From: Bacteroidales bacterium
GTDB lineage: Bacteria > Bacteroidota > Bacteroidia > Bacteroidales > JAFGHD01
Assembly: GCA_016939365.1 (NCBI GenBank)
Contig: JAFGHD010000191.1
Location: 1 to 34,405 of the forward strand
Direction of reading: 5' to 3'
DNA length: 34,405 bases
Shown here: positions 31,816 through 34,405 of the stretch, piece by piece
Numbering within the stretch: the first letter of the stretch is position 1
Layout: each line of letters begins with the position of its first letter
Made by a program: the position numbers and the translations under genes
The notes under the pieces: model-generated
What the model saw: the letters and a program-made list of their open reading frames with translations, nothing else
Told to the model about the DNA's origin: nothing
Database searches by the model: none

Positions 31816-34405
31816 ATGGCAGAAGAGCTGGAACATACCATTGAAGAGCCCGGGGAAGGTTTTACCGGTGATGAACCGGGTGATGTCCCTGTGACGGATG
31901 GTGCCGGCGTGAACCCTGAAGGGGCGGAACCTTCAAGAGGTGATCTCTATAAAACCATCCAGTTGACGGGGATGTATGAAAGCTGGTTCCTGGATTATGC
32001 TTCCTATGTGATCCTGGAGCGTGCTGTGCCCGATATCAAAGACGGGCTGAAGCCCGTCCAGCGCCGTATTCTGCATGCCATGGAGGATCTGGATGACGGG
32101 AGGTACAACAAGGTGGCCAACATCATTGGACACACCATGAAATACCATCCCCACGGTGATGCTTCCATTGGCGATGCACTGGTACAGTTGGGGCAGAAGG
32201 AGCTGCTGGTCGACACCCAGGGCAACTGGGGCAACATCCTGACAGGTGACGGAGCGGCTGCACCCCGTTACATCGAGGCCCGTCTCTCCAAATTTGCCCT
32301 CGAGGTGGTGTTTAACCATAAGACTACGGTATGGAAATCATCATACGACGGAAGAAATAAAGAACCGGTCACCCTCCCGGCCAAATTTCCCCTCCTGTTG
32401 GCTATGGGTGTCGAAGGCATTGCCGTCGGGCTTTCATCCAAGATATTGCCCCATAATTTCTGCGAGCTCATCGATGCCTCCATTTCGATACTCCGGGAAG
32501 ATGAATTCGATATCTTTCCGGATTTCCCGACGGGTGGGTTGGTGGACATCTCAAGATATGAAGCCGGTGAGCGGGGCGGACGCGTACGTATCCGGGCCAG
32601 GATCATCCAGCCGGACAAGCGCACCCTGGTCATCACCGAGATTCCTTTCGGTACCACGACCGGAACGGTCATCGATTCGATCATCGCTGCCAATGAGAAG
32701 GGCAAGATCAAGATCAAAAAGATCGATGACAACACCGCTGAAAAGGTCGAGGTGGTTATACAGCTCCCTCAGGGCGTCTCTCCCGACCAGACCATAGATG
32801 CGCTGTATGCCTTTACCAGCTGCGAGGTGACGGTCTCGCCAAACGCATGTGTGATCGATAACGGGAAACCTGTTTTCACAGATGTCAGGACCATCCTCAG
32901 GAGATCGACGGAAAACACCCTGGCCCTTCTCAGGCAGGAGCTGGAAATACGGCTGGGAGAGTTGCAGGAACAGTGGCATTTTTCATCCCTGGAGAAGATC
33001 TTCATCGAAAAACGGATTTACCGGAAAATAGAAAACTGTGAAACCTGGGAGGCCGTGCTCAGCACTATTGCCCAGGGGCTCGACCCCTACAGGAAACGGT
33101 TTTCACGCGACATCACCGAAGATGATATCATCAGGTTGACTGAGATCAGGATCAAGCGGATTTCCAGGTACAACTCTTTCAAGGCTGATGAGATCATACG
33201 GAATATTGAGGCGGAGATGGAGGAGGTGCGAAACCACCTGGAGCACCTGATTGATTATGCCGTCAATTACTTCAGGCAGATCCTGAAGAAATACGGCACG
33301 GGGCAGGAACGGAAAACGGAGATCCGGAATTTTGATACCATTGAGGCCTCCATGGTGGCTGCGGCAACACAGAAGCTGTACGTCAACCGTTCTGAAGGAT
33401 TTGCCGGGACTTCCCTGAAGAAGGATGAGCATGTCTGTGACTGCTCGGATCTGGATGACCTGATCGTGTTCCGGGCCGACGGTACCTTCCTCGTAACCCG
33501 TGTGGCTCCCAAGACCTTCCTGGGTCACGACATCATCCATATCGACCTGTTCAAGAAGAATGACGACCGAACCATATACAATCTGATCTATCGTGACGGA
33601 CGCAAAGGTGCCGTCCGTGCCAAACGGTTCGCTGTGACCAGCGTGGTCCGGGATAAGGAGTACAATGTAACGAAGGGAGCCCAGGGAACACGGGTGCTTT
33701 ACTTCTCGGCCAATCCCAACGGCGAAGCAGAGGTGGTGAAGATCAACCTGAAACCCAGGTCCCGGATGAAAAAGACTTCCCTGGAATGTGACTTCAGCCA
33801 GATGGAGATCAGGGGAAGGTCGGCTCAGGGCGTCACCCTCACCAAATACCCGGTCAGGAACCTGCTGAAACGCGAAGAAGGGGTCTCAACCCTGGGAGCC
33901 CGGGATATCTGGTTCGATGAATCCGTCAAGAGGCTCAATGCGGAAGGGCGCGGCACCCTTATCGGCGCCTTTAAGAGCGATGACCGGATACTCGTCATCC
34001 AGCATTCGGGAACCTGCCGACTGATGACCTACGATCTTACAAACCATTTCGATGAGGATATGGTCTATATCGGAAAGTTTGACCCGGAAAAGGTAATCAC
34101 CGTTGTTTATCTCGAATCACCCAGCGGATTGTACTACATGAAGCGGTTCACCATACCCGGCGATGAACCGGCCGGAAAGAAAATCAGTTTCATTGGTGAG
34201 CAGGCCGACAATCAGCTACTTTCATTCAGCCTGGACGCCAGGCCACGGTTATTACTGAAGTTTGCCATGACTTCCCGTGCCAGGGAGAGAGAGGATGAGG
34301 TGATACCTGCTGATGAATTCATCGCAGTCAAGAGTTACAGGGCGAAAGGCAAGAAACTCTCCGTGAAACCCATCGTTTCGGTAGGTTTCATTGAACCTGA
34401 ACCTG
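31816..34405 (+). CDS. parC: DNA topoisomerase IV subunit A (Bacteroidota ParC), 3' end outside window
   Basis: The visible 863 residues start with an acidic, probably unstructured leader (1-45). The type IIA breakage-reunion domain follows: YASYVILERAVPDIKDGLKP, VQRRILHAM, HTMKYHPHGDASIGDALVQL, and the catalytic tyrosine Y152 in APRYIEARLSKFALEV. A C-terminal beta-propeller region follows (about 500 onward) with repeated VTRV/TLIGAFKSDD-type blades. With ParE it cuts and reseals double-stranded DNA to decatenate chromosomes. The sequence pattern (KVANIIGHTMKYHPHGDAS) is the Bacteroidota topoisomerase IV type rather than GyrA. No parE is adjacent upstream; the neighbour is the divergent EndoQ-UvrD gene. 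The frame is still open at base 34405. Confidence 0.92.
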   Translation, partial: MAEELEHTIEEPGEGFTGDEPGDVPVTDGAGVNPEGAEPSRGDLYKTIQLTGMYESWFLDYASYVILERAVPDIKDGLKPVQRRILHAMEDLDDGRYNKVANIIGHTMKYHPHGDASIGDALVQLGQKELLVDTQGNWGNILTGDGAAAPRYIEARLSKFALEVVFNHKTTVWKSSYDGRNKEPVTLPAKFPLLLAMGVEGIAVGLSSKILPHNFCELIDASISILREDEFDIFPDFPTGGLVDISRYEAGERGGRVRIRARIIQPDKRTLVITEIPFGTTTGTVIDSIIAANEKGKIKIKKIDDNTAEKVEVVIQLPQGVSPDQTIDALYAFTSCEVTVSPNACVIDNGKPVFTDVRTILRRSTENTLALLRQELEIRLGELQEQWHFSSLEKIFIEKRIYRKIENCETWEAVLSTIAQGLDPYRKRFSRDITEDDIIRLTEIRIKRISRYNSFKADEIIRNIEAEMEEVRNHLEHLIDYAVNYFRQILKKYGTGQERKTEIRNFDTIEASMVAAATQKLYVNRSEGFAGTSLKKDEHVCDCSDLDDLIVFRADGTFLVTRVAPKTFLGHDIIHIDLFKKNDDRTIYNLIYRDGRKGAVRAKRFAVTSVVRDKEYNVTKGAQGTRVLYFSANPNGEAEVVKINLKPRSRMKKTSLECDFSQMEIRGRSAQGVTLTKYPVRNLLKREEGVSTLGARDIWFDESVKRLNAEGRGTLIGAFKSDDRILVIQHSGTCRLMTYDLTNHFDEDMVYIGKFDPEKVITVVYLESPSGLYYMKRFTIPGDEPAGKKISFIGEQADNQLLSFSLDARPRLLLKFAMTSRAREREDEVIPADEFIAVKSYRAKGKKLSVKPIVSVGFIEPEP

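Overview
The window looks like chromosomal DNA from a member of the Bacteroidota, probably a free-living or environmental Bacteroidales-type bacterium. The evidence is two large secreted proteins with type IX secretion (T9SS) C-terminal sorting domains, a TonB-dependent receptor with a carboxypeptidase-regulatory-like N-terminal domain, a DUF4421-type protein, a lysyl-tRNA synthetase with a C-terminal extension, a Bacteroidota-type topoisomerase IV subunit A, the S6-S18-L9 cluster, and a textbook Bacteroidota promoter (TTTG-N19-TAnnTTTG) before rpsF. Base composition is balanced to mildly GC-rich, with a few clearly AT-rich islands.

Layout. 1-7400: surface and envelope genes (a truncated family-43 glycosidase, a TonB receptor, then divergently a secreted WD40 protein, a DUF4421-like protein and a GNAT/thioredoxin-fold fusion). 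7470-10600: a frameshifted MNT-type nucleotidyltransferase remnant, superoxide dismutase with Mn-type second-sphere residues, a terminator, and lysS. 10600-15975: an accessory island with many short hairpins. It holds a hicB-hicA toxin-antitoxin pair and a REP-associated (IS200-like, Y1) transposase, bracketed by two imperfect direct repeats, plus a large beta-helix/PKD/T9SS protein. Three copies of one REP-like hairpin are confined to this part. 15975-20535: a thioredoxin-glutaredoxin fusion with a solo GroES-like gene, then on the other strand a BNR-repeat T9SS protein and a LolA-like protein. 20908-25979: atpB-E-F-H-A-G, without atpD and atpC. 26086-28506: promoter, rpsF-rpsR-rplI, a SpoU-family RNA methyltransferase and a small Cys-rich membrane protein. 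28536-34405: a 1075-residue fusion of an endonuclease Q-like PHP nuclease with a UvrD-family helicase, divergent from parC (cut off by the window end) across a 52-bp spacer that holds an 18-bp perfect palindrome.

The most interesting single item is the EndoQ-UvrD fusion: a nuclease that nicks beside deaminated bases joined to a helicase that could remove the nicked strand. The second is the RAYT/REP/HicBA island. No rRNA, tRNA or CRISPR array was recognised. All family assignments come from reading motifs by eye; no database search or alignment was run.
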